Source: RAM1 sp041905405
Lineage (GTDB): Bacteria; Pseudomonadota; Gammaproteobacteria; Burkholderiales; Burkholderiaceae_C
Assembly: GCA_041905405.1 (NCBI GenBank)
Contig: JAYRLC010000001.1
Span: forward strand, 186,001 to 250,000
Length of the DNA: 64,000 bases
Reading direction: 5' to 3'
Positions 52,060 through 60,445 of the stretch are shown here, in pieces. Below the pieces are notes generated by a model, which was not told the DNA's origin, ran no database searches, and saw only the letters and a program-made list of their open reading frames with translations. Positions within the stretch are counted from its first letter, which is position 1. Every line of letters begins with the position of its first letter. Both the position numbers and the translations under genes were made by a program.

Positions 52060-52651
52060 ACTGATCCTGGGCGGTCAACGCAGCGGCAAGTCGGCGCGGG
52101 CAGAACGGCTCGCGGCGCAGTGGCTGGCGACATCATCCGATCACCGGGCGGTGTTCATCGCAACGGCCACGGCCTGGGACGACGAGATGCGCGAACGCAT
52201 CGCGCGCCACCAGCGTGACCGGGCCGCTCGAGTGCCGGGCATGGTGACGGTGGAGGAGCCGGTGGCGCTGGTGGAGGCGCTGGCGGCGCACGATGATGCA
52301 ATGACGCTGGTGGTGGTGGATTGTTTGACGTTGTGGTTGACTAATCTCGTTATGCCAGCGGGCGGCCCTCACCCCAGCCCTCTCCCAGAGGGAGAGGGAG
52401 TTAACGGCCCCCTCTCCCTCTGGGAGAGGGCTGGGGTGAGGGCCAGCGCCCTGTCCCAAACCATCACCACCCGAACGACCCCCCTCATCCTCGTCACCAA
52501 CGAAATCGGCCTGGGCGTCATCCCCATGGGGCAGCAAACCCGCGCCTTCGTCGACGCCCTGGGCCGCCTGAACCAGCAGGTCGCCGCCGCGTGCGACCGC
52601 GTGACCCTGATGGCGGCAGGCCTGCCGCTGACTCTGAAAGACAAGGCATGA
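52052..52651 (+). CDS. cobU: Adenosylcobinamide kinase / adenosylcobinamide-phosphate guanylyltransferase
   Basis: A 199-residue bifunctional CobU/CobP that phosphorylates adenosylcobinamide and then attaches GMP. The P-loop is GGQRSGKS (7-14), with ATATAWDDEMRERIARHQ and LVTNEIGLGVIPMG as further family segments. Between the Walker B-like VVVDCLTLWLTNLV and that last segment the gene carries a palindromic repeat read in frame, giving about 30 extra residues with HPSPLPEGEG and LSLWERAGVR. The rest is normal, so the enzyme is probably active with a longer loop. Confidence 0.92.
   Translation: MRELILGGQRSGKSARAERLAAQWLATSSDHRAVFIATATAWDDEMRERIARHQRDRAARVPGMVTVEEPVALVEALAAHDDAMTLVVVDCLTLWLTNLVMPAGGPHPSPLPEGEGVNGPLSLWERAGVRASALSQTITTRTTPLILVTNEIGLGVIPMGQQTRAFVDALGRLNQQVAAACDRVTLMAAGLPLTLKDKA
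52364..52444. repeat. Palindromic repeat inserted within cobU
   Basis: Two perfect 35-base inverted arms (52364-52398 and 52410-52444; each begins or ends with GGCCCTCACCCCAGCCC or its complement) surround 11 bases. Each arm holds its own CCCTCTCCC-AGA-GGGAGAGGG hairpin. The element keeps the cobU frame open. A single arm of the same family lies in the YdiJ-type gene at 40236. Confidence 0.88.
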
Positions 52652-53535
52652 AAAAGCTCATGGTCCTGCTGGCCCTTGCAGGCGTTTGCATCGCGTGGCA
52701 GGCGCAGGCCCTGCAGGTGACAGACGATCGCGGTGTCACCGTCACGTTGACGCAGACTCCCCAGCGCATTGTGAGCCTGCTGCCGTCGCTGACCGAGACG
52801 GTGTGCGAGCTGGGCCAGTGCCATCGCCTCATCGGCGTGGACCGGTATTCCAACTTCCCCGCGCACGTGAAGACGCTGCCACAGGTGGGTGGCGGCATTG
52901 ACCCCAACATCGAGGCCGTGGTTGCGCTCAAGCCCGACGTGGTGCTCATGGCCACGTCGTCGCGCGGCGTGCAGCGGCTGGAATCGCTGGGCCTGAAGGT
53001 GCTGGCCATGGAGCCCAGGAGCACGGCCGATGCGCGGCGCGTCATGGACAAGCTGGGCCAGCTGCTGGACGTGCCCGATGCGCAGCGCATCTGGCGCGCG
53101 ATCGACGCGGGCGTGTTGGCCGCGGCGCAGTCGCTGCCGGCATCGGCCAAAAAACTGCGCGTGTACTACGAGGTCAGCGTGGGCGGGTATGCGGCGGGGC
53201 AGACGTCGTTCATCGGCGAGAACATGGCGCGCCTGGGTGTGCAGAACATCGTCACGCGCGACCTGGGGCCGTACCCGCGCATCAACCCCGAATACGTGGT
53301 GCGCGCCAACCCCGACATCGTCATGATCGGCCAGCGTAATGTGGCCGGCATGGCGCAGCGCCCCGGCTGGGCCGGCATGCGCGCTTTGCGCGAACAGCGC
53401 GTGTGCGTGTTCACGGCGGATGAATCCGACGTGCTGGTGCGACCCGGCCCGCGCATGGCCGAAGGCGCGCGGCTGCTGGCGCGGTGTATTGCCGACAAAG
53501 GTGCGGCGGCCAGGGGCGGGGCGGTCGTTCAATGA
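52648..53535 (+). CDS. btuF: Periplasmic cobalamin-binding protein BtuF
   Basis: A 295-residue binding protein with a signal peptide (MKKLMVLLALAGVCIAWQAQA) and the BtuF fold: PQRIVSLLPSLTETVCELGQ, IDPNIEAVVALKPDVVLMAT and the C-terminal VVRANPDIVMIGQRN. It delivers cobalamin to the BtuCD importer. Its ATG overlaps the cobU stop, and its stop overlaps btuC. Confidence 0.94.
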   Translation: MKKLMVLLALAGVCIAWQAQALQVTDDRGVTVTLTQTPQRIVSLLPSLTETVCELGQCHRLIGVDRYSNFPAHVKTLPQVGGGIDPNIEAVVALKPDVVLMATSSRGVQRLESLGLKVLAMEPRSTADARRVMDKLGQLLDVPDAQRIWRAIDAGVLAAAQSLPASAKKLRVYYEVSVGGYAAGQTSFIGENMARLGVQNIVTRDLGPYPRINPEYVVRANPDIVMIGQRNVAGMAQRPGWAGMRALREQRVCVFTADESDVLVRPGPRMAEGARLLARCIADKGAAARGGAVVQ

Positions 53536-54554
53536 ACCAGGCCCAAGGCTCCGCCGCGCGCAGCCTGTGGCTCGCCGCCGCGCTGCTGCTGGCGGCCGCC
53601 GCCGTGCTGGCGGTCGGCGTGGGCGTGGGCAGCACGGGCTTTGCCAGCGTGCTGCAGGCGCGCCAGGACCCTGTGGCGTGGCAGATCGTGTGGGACATCC
53701 GCCTGCCGCGCACGCTGGGCGCGTGGATGGCCGGCGCGCTGCTGGGCCTGGCCGGCGCGGTGGCGCAGGGGCTGTTCCGCAACCCGCTGGCCGACCCGTA
53801 CCTGCTGGGCAGCGCGTCGGGCTCGGCGCTGGGCGTGTCGGTGGCGCTGGCCTTGTTCGGTGTGTCGCCGTTCGCCACGCAGTGGATCACGCGCGTGGGC
53901 CTGACGGGCGCGGCCTTCATCGGCGCCGTGCTGGGCGTCATGCTCACGCTGACGCTGGCCAGGGGCGTGCAGCACACGCTGCGGCTCCTGCTGGCCGGCG
54001 TGATCGTGGGTGTGGTGCTGGGCGCGGCGCGCGACCTGGTCACGCTGGCCGTTCCCGACGTGCTGCAGGCCATGCAGGCGTTCACGCTGGGCAGCACGGG
54101 CTTTGTCGGCTGGGCGTCGTGCGGCGTGATGGCGGCGGCGCTGCTGCCGGCGGCCGTCGTCGCCTGGGCCATGGGGCGCGGGCTGGACGGGCTGGCGCTG
54201 GGCGAATCCACCGCCGTGAGCCTGGGCGTGCCGCTGGCCGCCATGCGCGTGCTGCTGGTGGCCGTGCTGGCCATGGCCACGGGCGCGGCGGTGGCGCAGA
54301 CGGGGCTGATCGCCTTTGTCGGGCTGGCCGCGCCGCACCTGGTGCGCTCCATCGTCAAAACCACGCACGGCCGCCTGGTGCTGCTGAGCGCGGCCATGGG
54401 CGGGCTGCTGCTGATGGCGGCCGACGTGCTGGCGCGCTGGGTCATCGCGCCGCAGGAGCTGCCCGTGGGCGTGCTCACGGCGTTGCTGGGCGGCGGCTAC
54501 CTGCTGTACCTGATGCACAAGGGCGGCGGGCTGGGCGGAAGGGCGTCGCGATGA
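53532..54554 (+). CDS. btuC: Vitamin B12 ABC importer permease BtuC
   Basis: A 340-residue FecCD/BtuC-type permease with about ten membrane helices. Family segments include DIRLPRTLGAWMAGALLGLA, GLFRNPLADPYLLGSASGSA, GLIAFVGLAAPHLVRSIV and ELPVGVLTALLGGGYLLYLM. The coupling helix region faces the ATPase BtuD. Overlaps btuF and btuD by ATGA on both sides. Confidence 0.95.
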   Translation: MNQAQGSAARSLWLAAALLLAAAAVLAVGVGVGSTGFASVLQARQDPVAWQIVWDIRLPRTLGAWMAGALLGLAGAVAQGLFRNPLADPYLLGSASGSALGVSVALALFGVSPFATQWITRVGLTGAAFIGAVLGVMLTLTLARGVQHTLRLLLAGVIVGVVLGAARDLVTLAVPDVLQAMQAFTLGSTGFVGWASCGVMAAALLPAAVVAWAMGRGLDGLALGESTAVSLGVPLAAMRVLLVAVLAMATGAAVAQTGLIAFVGLAAPHLVRSIVKTTHGRLVLLSAAMGGLLLMAADVLARWVIAPQELPVGVLTALLGGGYLLYLMHKGGGLGGRASR

Positions 54555-55333
54555 GCGTCCACGCACCCGAGTATTCGACGGCGCTGCAAGCCACCGGGCT
54601 GCACGTGTCGCTGGGCGGCACGCCGGTGCTGCACGGGATCGACCTGGCGTTGCCGGCGGGGCGCTGGACGGCGATCGTCGGGCCGAATGGCGCCGGTAAA
54701 TCCACACTGCTCAAGGTGTTGGCCGGGCTGCTGCCCCACGGCGGCAGTGTCGCGTTGCTGGGCCGTCCGCTGTCTGACCTGGCGCAGCGCGAACGCGCGC
54801 GCACGCTGTCGTGGCTGGGGCAGGGCGAGGCTGGCGCCGACGACCTGTCGGCCTACGACGTGACCATGCTGGGCCGCCTGCCGCACCAGCCCTGGCTCGC
54901 GCCGCCTTCGGATGCCGACCGCGCGGCCGTCGAGCAGGCCCTGCGCGCGACCCAGGCCTGGAGCTGGCGCGACCGATCGCTGGGCGCGCTGTCGGGCGGC
55001 GAACGCCAGCGCGTGCTGCTGGCGCGTGCGCTGGCGGTGCAGGCGCAGGTGCTGCTCATGGACGAGCCGCTGGCCAACCTGGACCCGCCGCACCAGGCCG
55101 ACTGGCTGGCCCTGGTGCGCGGGCTGGTGGCGCAGGGCAAAACCGTGGTCAGCGTGTTGCATGAAATCCCGTTCGCGCTGCATGCCGACGAGCTGATCGT
55201 CATGGACGGCGGCCGCGTGACGCACCAGGGGCCATGCGACGACGCGGCCACGCACCGCGCGATGGAAAACGTCTTCGGCGGGCGCATCGCCATCCACCGG
55301 CTTGCGCACGGGTGGGTCGCCATCCCGAAGTGA
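54551..55333 (+). CDS. btuD: Vitamin B12 ABC importer ATPase BtuD
   Basis: A 260-residue ABC ATPase: Walker A GPNGAGKSTLLK, signature LSGGERQRVLLARAL, Walker B VLLMDEPLANLD and the switch histidine in VVSVLHEIPFAL. Start at 54551 (MSVHAPEYST) is coupled to the btuC stop; the open frame upstream is a shadow. It powers corrinoid import with BtuC and BtuF. Confidence 0.95.
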   Translation: MSVHAPEYSTALQATGLHVSLGGTPVLHGIDLALPAGRWTAIVGPNGAGKSTLLKVLAGLLPHGGSVALLGRPLSDLAQRERARTLSWLGQGEAGADDLSAYDVTMLGRLPHQPWLAPPSDADRAAVEQALRATQAWSWRDRSLGALSGGERQRVLLARALAVQAQVLLMDEPLANLDPPHQADWLALVRGLVAQGKTVVSVLHEIPFALHADELIVMDGGRVTHQGPCDDAATHRAMENVFGGRIAIHRLAHGWVAIPK

Positions 55334-55362
55334 AAATAATTGGAATCTGACCCCCAATAAAG

Positions 55363-55932
55363 ATGCAGATCGAAACACCACCTTCCGCCAAGCCGTATGA
55401 CAAGCCCGAGGGCGAGCGGCGCGGCATCGTGATCGTGAACACCGGCGACGGCAAGGGCAAGAGCACGGCGGCGTTCGGGCTGGCGCTGCGCGCGCACGGG
55501 CGCGGCAAGGCCGTGCAGATTTACCAGTTCATGAAGGTGCCCACGGCGCGTTTCGGCGAGCACCGCATGTTCGAGCAGATCGGCATTCCCATCGAGGGGC
55601 TGGGCGACGGCTTCAGCTGGAAGAGCCAGGACCTGGAGCATTCGGCGCAGCTCGCGCGCGACGGCTGGCAGAAGGCGCGCGCCACCATCCTGGCCGGCGA
55701 ACATTTTCTGGTGGTGCTGGACGAGATCACCTATCCGCTGATCTACGGCTGGCTGCCGCTGCCCGACGTGCTGGACACGCTGAAGAACCGGCCCAGGCAC
55801 GTGCATGTGTGCCTGACCGGCCGCCGCTGCCCGCCCGAGATCATCGAGCTGGCCGACACCGTGACCGAGATGACCAAGGTCAAGCACGCGTTCAATGCGG
55901 GCGTGCCCGCGCAGCGCGGCATCGAGGACTGA
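55363..55932 (+). CDS. cobO: Cob(I)yrinic acid a,c-diamide adenosyltransferase
   Basis: A 189-residue CobO/BtuR-type adenosyltransferase, which attaches the 5'-deoxyadenosyl group of ATP to cob(I)alamin or cobinamide-type corrinoids. P-loop NTGDGKGKSTAAFGLALRA at 29-47, and FLVVLDEITYPLIYGWL and HVCLTGRRCPPEIIELAD later. It is the only gene of the row not overlapping its neighbour; 29 bases after btuD, with AATAAAG before the ATG, a weak ribosome site. Confidence 0.95.
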   Translation: MQIETPPSAKPYDKPEGERRGIVIVNTGDGKGKSTAAFGLALRAHGRGKAVQIYQFMKVPTARFGEHRMFEQIGIPIEGLGDGFSWKSQDLEHSAQLARDGWQKARATILAGEHFLVVLDEITYPLIYGWLPLPDVLDTLKNRPRHVHVCLTGRRCPPEIIELADTVTEMTKVKHAFNAGVPAQRGIED

Positions 55933-55942
55933 GCGCCAGCCC

Positions 55943-56923
55943 ATGAGCTTGACCGCCGCCATCGCCGCGCTGCTGTCCGCCCTGGCCATCGACCGCTGGT
56001 GGGGCGAGCCGCGCGCGCGGTGGCACCCGGTGGTGTGGATGGGGCATTACCTGGTGTGGGCCGGCCGGCGCATCGCGCCCGGCGCGCCGCGCGATGGCGC
56101 CGACTGGCGCGCGTTCTGGGCCGGCGGGCTGGCGTGGAGCCTGGGGGTGCTGGCCGTGCTGGTGGGCGCGCATCTGGCGGTGGGCCTGGTGACGGCGCTC
56201 ATGCTGCTGCTGCCCACGCAGGTGGAATGGTTGTGGGGCGTGGCGGCCGGCGCGCTGCTGGGCCTGCTGCTCAAGCCCATGCTGGCCTGGCGCATGCTGC
56301 GCGACGAGGTCGCGGCGGTGGAATCGGCCCTGGCCGAATCGCTGGATGCCGGCCGCGCGCAACTGGCGCAGCTGGTCAGCCGCGACGTGTCGCAACTGAC
56401 CGAGGCCCAGGTGCGCGAAAGCGCGATTGAATCGCTGGCCGAGAACCTGAACGATTCGGTCGTCGCGCCCGTGTTCTGGTTCGTGCTGCTGGGCCTGCCG
56501 GGCGCGGCCGCCTACCGCTTTGCCAACACGGCCGATGCCATGTGGGGCTACCGCGGCCTGCGTGGCGGCCGCTATTGGGAATGGGCCGGCAAGTGGGCGG
56601 CGCGCGCCGACGACGTGCTGTCGTGGGCGCCCGCGCGCATCACGGCGGGGCTGCTGGCGCTGACGGCCGGCGGTGTGGCACCGGCCCGCTTGCGCGGTGA
56701 GGCACGCCTGACGCCGTCGCCCAACAGCGGCTGGCCCATGGCCGCCATGGCGCTGGCGCTGGGCGTGCGGCTGGGCAAGCCGGGCGTGTATGTGCTGAAT
56801 GAAACGGGGCGCGTGCCCGATGCCGGCGACGCCCGGCGCGCCGCGGCGATCGCGTCGCGCGCCGTCATGGCGATGGCGGCCCTGGCCTGCCTGGCCCTGT
56901 GGTGGATGGGGGACCGCGCATGA
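55943..56923 (+). CDS. cbiB: Adenosylcobinamide-phosphate synthase
   Basis: A 326-residue membrane protein of the CobD/CbiB family that links the aminopropanol arm (or its phosphate) to adenosylcobyric acid. Signature segments are IDRWWGEPRARWHPVVWMG at the N terminus, ESLAENLNDSVVAPVFWF and YRFANTADAMWGYR. Start at 55943 (MSLTAAIAAL) by family length. Its stop overlaps the next gene. Confidence 0.94.
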   Translation: MSLTAAIAALLSALAIDRWWGEPRARWHPVVWMGHYLVWAGRRIAPGAPRDGADWRAFWAGGLAWSLGVLAVLVGAHLAVGLVTALMLLLPTQVEWLWGVAAGALLGLLLKPMLAWRMLRDEVAAVESALAESLDAGRAQLAQLVSRDVSQLTEAQVRESAIESLAENLNDSVVAPVFWFVLLGLPGAAAYRFANTADAMWGYRGLRGGRYWEWAGKWAARADDVLSWAPARITAGLLALTAGGVAPARLRGEARLTPSPNSGWPMAAMALALGVRLGKPGVYVLNETGRVPDAGDARRAAAIASRAVMAMAALACLALWWMGDRA

Positions 56924-57903
56924 CGAACCCGACCGCGCGCGTGCACGGCGGCCCCGATGCGCTCGGCGCGCCGGCGCACGACTTCTCGACCAACGCCAAC
57001 GCCTGCGGCCCGTGCCCTGCGGCGCTGGACGCCGTGCGCCGCGCCGACCCCACGCGCTACCCCGACCCGGCGTACACGGCGCTGCGCGAGCGGCTGGCGG
57101 CGTTTCATGGCGTGGCGCTGTGGCGCGTCGTGCCGGCAGGCAGCGCCAGCGAATTCATCTTTCGCATCACGGGCTGGGCCGCGCGGCGCGGGGTGGTGTC
57201 GGTTGCCGTGCCGCTTCAGGCGTATGGCGACTACGCGGCCGCCGCGCGGGCACAGGGCCTGGCGGTACGCATCGGTGCCCAGGCCGCGCTGGTCTGGGCC
57301 TGCGACCCGGCCAGCCCGACCGGTGCTGCTGTGCCGGTGGTGACGCCGGCCGCCGGCGCGACGCTGGTGCTGGACCGCGCCTACGACCCGCTGCGCCTGC
57401 AAGGCGCCTGTGGCTGGGGCGCCGCCGCGCTGGACGCCGCCTGGCAGCTGTGGTCGCCCAACAAGGCGCTGGGCCTGACGGGCGTACGCGGTGGCTACGC
57501 CATTGCCCCGGCGCACGCGCAGGGGGATGCCCATGAACTGCAGGCGCTGGCGCCGTCGTGGCCGCTGGGCGCGCAGGCCGTGGCCTTGCTGGACGCATGG
57601 TGCGCGCCCGCCATGCAGCACTGGCTGGCCGGCAGCCGCGACACCCTGCGCGTGTGGAAGGCGCGCCAGCTCGGCCTGTGCCGCAGCCTGGGCTGGGAAT
57701 GCATGGACAGCGTGGCCAATTTCTACTGCGCGCGGCCTGCGGCGCCGCTGCCGCTGCAGGCGTTGCGCGCGCGCGGCGTCAAGCTGCGCGACGCCACTTC
57801 GTTCGGGCTGCCGGGCTGGGTGCGCCTGGGCGTGTTGCCGCCGGCGTCGCAAGACATGCTGGCGTCCGCCTGCCATGAACTGTCCCAGGGGGCCACTGCA
57901 TGA
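56920..57903 (+). CDS. CobC/CobD-type PLP decarboxylase or aminotransferase of cobalamin synthesis
   Basis: A 327-residue class I PLP enzyme. Opening VHGGPDALGAPAHDFSTNAN and PTRYPDPAYTALRERLAAFH match threonine-phosphate decarboxylase CobD/CobC; the PLP lysine is in LWSPNKALGLTGVRGGYAI. In this family the product is (R)-1-amino-2-propanol phosphate, used by the CbiB reaction, which agrees with its place directly after cbiB. Short compared with Salmonella CobD (364), with no gap in catalytic motifs. Confidence 0.85.
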   Translation: MTNPTARVHGGPDALGAPAHDFSTNANACGPCPAALDAVRRADPTRYPDPAYTALRERLAAFHGVALWRVVPAGSASEFIFRITGWAARRGVVSVAVPLQAYGDYAAAARAQGLAVRIGAQAALVWACDPASPTGAAVPVVTPAAGATLVLDRAYDPLRLQGACGWGAAALDAAWQLWSPNKALGLTGVRGGYAIAPAHAQGDAHELQALAPSWPLGAQAVALLDAWCAPAMQHWLAGSRDTLRVWKARQLGLCRSLGWECMDSVANFYCARPAAPLPLQALRARGVKLRDATSFGLPGWVRLGVLPPASQDMLASACHELSQGATA

Positions 57904-59351
57904 CGGCCCGTTGTGTCATGGTGCTGGGCACCACCAGCGGCGCGGGCAAAAGCTGGCTCACCACCGCGCTGTGCCGCTGGTATGCGCGCCAGGGGCTGAA
58001 GGTCGCGCCGTTCAAGGCGCAGAACATGAGCAACAACGCCAGGGTCGTTGCGGGTGGCGAGATAGGCTCTGCCCAGTACTTCCAGGCGCTGGCCGCGCGG
58101 GCCGAACCCCACGTGCGCATGAACCCGCTGCTGCTCAAGCCCGAGGCCGACACGCGCAGCCAGGTCGTGTTGATGGGCCAGGTGAACGCCGAACTGTCGC
58201 GCATGGCCTGGCGCGGCCGCAGCGCCAGCGTATGGCCCGTGATCGCGCAGGCGCTCGATGACCTGCGCGCAGAAAGCGACGTGGTCGTGATCGAGGGCGC
58301 GGGCTCGCCGGCCGAAATCAACCTGCACGCGAGCGACATCGTGAACATGCGCGTGGCGCTGCATGCGCAGGCGCGCTGCCTGCTGGTGACCGACATCGAC
58401 CGCGGCGGCGCATTCGCTCACCTGTACGGCACCTGGGCGCTGTTGCCGCCGCAGGAACGCGCGCTGATCCACGGCTTCGTGCTCAACAAGTTCCGCGGCG
58501 ACGCGTCGCTGCTCGCGCCCGCGCCCCAGATGCTGCAGGACATGACGGGCGTGCCCACGGTCGCCACGCTGCCCATGTGGTGGCAGCACGGCCTGCCCGA
58601 AGAAGACGGCGTCTTCGACGACCGTTCGCGTGCCGCGGGTGTGGTGCAACGGACCGTGGCCGTCATCGCGTACCCGCGCATCAGCAACCTGGACGAATTC
58701 CAGCCGCTCAAGAACGTGCCTGGCGTGCGCCTGGTCTGGGCCTGCACGCCAGCCGACTGCGCAGCCGCCGACTGGATCGTGCTGCCCGGCAGCAAGCACA
58801 CCAGCGCCGACCTGGCCTGGCTGCGCGCGCAGGGGCTGGACGCGGCCGTGGCCGCGCATGCGGCGCGCGGCGGCGCGGTGCTGGGCGTGTGTGGCGGCTT
58901 GCAGATGTTGGGCGAGGCACTGATCGACACGCATGGCATCGACGGCAACGCGCCGGGGCTGGGGCTGCTGCCGCTGGTGACGGTGTTTGACCCGGACAAG
59001 ACCGTCCGCCGCACGCGCGCGCAGTTCGGTGCCGTGGCGGGCCCCTGGGCGGCGCTGTCGGGCACGGCGGTGCAGGGCTATGAGATCCACCACGGCCAGA
59101 CCGCGCAGCACCCGGCCATGGCGGCGGCGGGCAACGTGGCGCATGCCGTTCTGGACAACGGGCTGGGCTGGCAGAACGCTGCCGGCAACGTGCTGGGCTG
59201 CTACCTGCACGGCCTGTTCGAGGACCCCGCCGTGCTGCACGCCCTGTTTGGCGCCGCCGCGCCCACACTGGACAGCGTGTTCGACGGGCTGGCCGACTAC
59301 ATCGACACCCATTTCGCGCCCGGCGTGCTGGCCGGGCTCATCGACACATGA
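57900..59351 (+). CDS. cobQ: Cobyric acid synthase
   Basis: A 483-residue CobQ/CbiP, which amidates four side chains of adenosyl-cobyrinic acid a,c-diamide. N-terminal P-loop MVLGTTSGAGKSWLTTALCR and KAQNMSNNARVV, C-terminal class I glutaminase domain with the nucleophile in GGAVLGVCGGLQMLGE and the LPGSKHTSADLAWL segment. Overlaps its neighbours by ATGA on both sides. Its presence means that incomplete corrinoids, or de novo intermediates made elsewhere, are processed. Confidence 0.95.
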   Translation: MTARCVMVLGTTSGAGKSWLTTALCRWYARQGLKVAPFKAQNMSNNARVVAGGEIGSAQYFQALAARAEPHVRMNPLLLKPEADTRSQVVLMGQVNAELSRMAWRGRSASVWPVIAQALDDLRAESDVVVIEGAGSPAEINLHASDIVNMRVALHAQARCLLVTDIDRGGAFAHLYGTWALLPPQERALIHGFVLNKFRGDASLLAPAPQMLQDMTGVPTVATLPMWWQHGLPEEDGVFDDRSRAAGVVQRTVAVIAYPRISNLDEFQPLKNVPGVRLVWACTPADCAAADWIVLPGSKHTSADLAWLRAQGLDAAVAAHAARGGAVLGVCGGLQMLGEALIDTHGIDGNAPGLGLLPLVTVFDPDKTVRRTRAQFGAVAGPWAALSGTAVQGYEIHHGQTAQHPAMAAAGNVAHAVLDNGLGWQNAAGNVLGCYLHGLFEDPAVLHALFGAAAPTLDSVFDGLADYIDTHFAPGVLAGLIDT

Positions 59352-60397
59352 CCATCCCCGACATCCCCGACCTTCTGGACCCCGCGCTCGCGCAGCGCCT
59401 GCAGCACACGCTGGACCACAAAACCAAGCCGCAGGGCTCGCTCGGCCGCATCGAAGCGCTGGCGCTGCAGATCGGCCTGATCCTGGGCACGGATGCGCCC
59501 GTGCTGGAGCAGCCGCAGATGGTGGTGTGCGCGGGCGACCACGGGCTGGCCGCGCGCGGCGTGTCGGCGTACCCGAGCGATGTGACCTGGCAGATGGTGC
59601 ACAACTTCCTGGCCGGTGGCGCGGCCGTGAGCGTGCTGGCGCGCCAGCACGGTATTGCGCTGACGGTGGTGGACTGCGGCGTGCGGCATGACTTTGCGCC
59701 CGCGCCCGGCCTGCTCGTGCGCAAGATCGCGCCGGGCACGGCCGATGCACTCGACGGACCGGCCATGACCGCCGCGCAGTGCGCCCAGGCCATCGCCAAC
59801 GGACGCGAGGTGCTGCGCGAATTGCCCGGCAACGCCGTGCTGCTGGGCGAAATGGGCATAAGCAACACCTCGGCCGCGTCCCTGATCCTGGCGCGCCTGA
59901 CGGGCCATGGCATCGTGGAATGCACGGGCGCCGGGACGGGGCTGGACAACGCGGGCATCGCGCGCAAGGCAGCAGTGCTGGCGCAGGTGCTGGACCTTCA
60001 CGCGGCGGTGAAAGAACCACTGGACGTGCTGGCCGCGTTCGGCGGCTTTGAAATCGCCACGCTGGTGGGCGTGGTGCTGCAGGCCGCGGCCGAGCGCCGC
60101 GTGATCGTGGTGGACGGTTTCATCGCCACCGCCGCCGTGCTGGTCGCGCAGCGCCTGGCGCCCCACGTCACGCAGCGCTGCGTGTTCGCGCACCGCTCGG
60201 GTGAATGCGGCCACGGGCTGATGCTGCGCTACCTGGGGCCGTCCCCCGACCAGCCGGCCCGCGCACTGCTGGACCTGGGCCTGCGCCTGGGCGAAGGCTC
60301 GGGCGCCGCGCTGGCCTGGCCGCTGCTGCAGTCAGCCTGCGCGATCCTGCGGGAGATGGCGAGCTTTGAGTCGGCAGGGGTCGCCCAAAAGGCTTGA
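59348..60397 (+). CDS. cobT: Nicotinate-nucleotide--dimethylbenzimidazole phosphoribosyltransferase
   Basis: A 349-residue CobT that makes alpha-ribazole phosphate from 5,6-dimethylbenzimidazole. The start LDHKTKPQGSLGRIEALALQ, VVCAGDHGLAARGVSAYP and LGEMGISNTSAASLILARL are family motifs; the catalytic glutamate is in HRSGECGHGLMLRYLG. The next gene is not cobS, which is the usual partner. Confidence 0.95.
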   Translation: MTIPDIPDLLDPALAQRLQHTLDHKTKPQGSLGRIEALALQIGLILGTDAPVLEQPQMVVCAGDHGLAARGVSAYPSDVTWQMVHNFLAGGAAVSVLARQHGIALTVVDCGVRHDFAPAPGLLVRKIAPGTADALDGPAMTAAQCAQAIANGREVLRELPGNAVLLGEMGISNTSAASLILARLTGHGIVECTGAGTGLDNAGIARKAAVLAQVLDLHAAVKEPLDVLAAFGGFEIATLVGVVLQAAAERRVIVVDGFIATAAVLVAQRLAPHVTQRCVFAHRSGECGHGLMLRYLGPSPDQPARALLDLGLRLGEGSGAALAWPLLQSACAILREMASFESAGVAQKA

Positions 60398-60445
60398 GGG
60401 CAAGCCCCGTTGCGCCGACCGCATGGGCGGCGTAGCGTGGCTTGC

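Noticed and set aside
55334..55362. Trace of a mobile element end (GGAATCTGACCCCC) before cobO
   Set aside because: The segment is only about 15 bases, with no matching partner in the window, so no claim can be supported.
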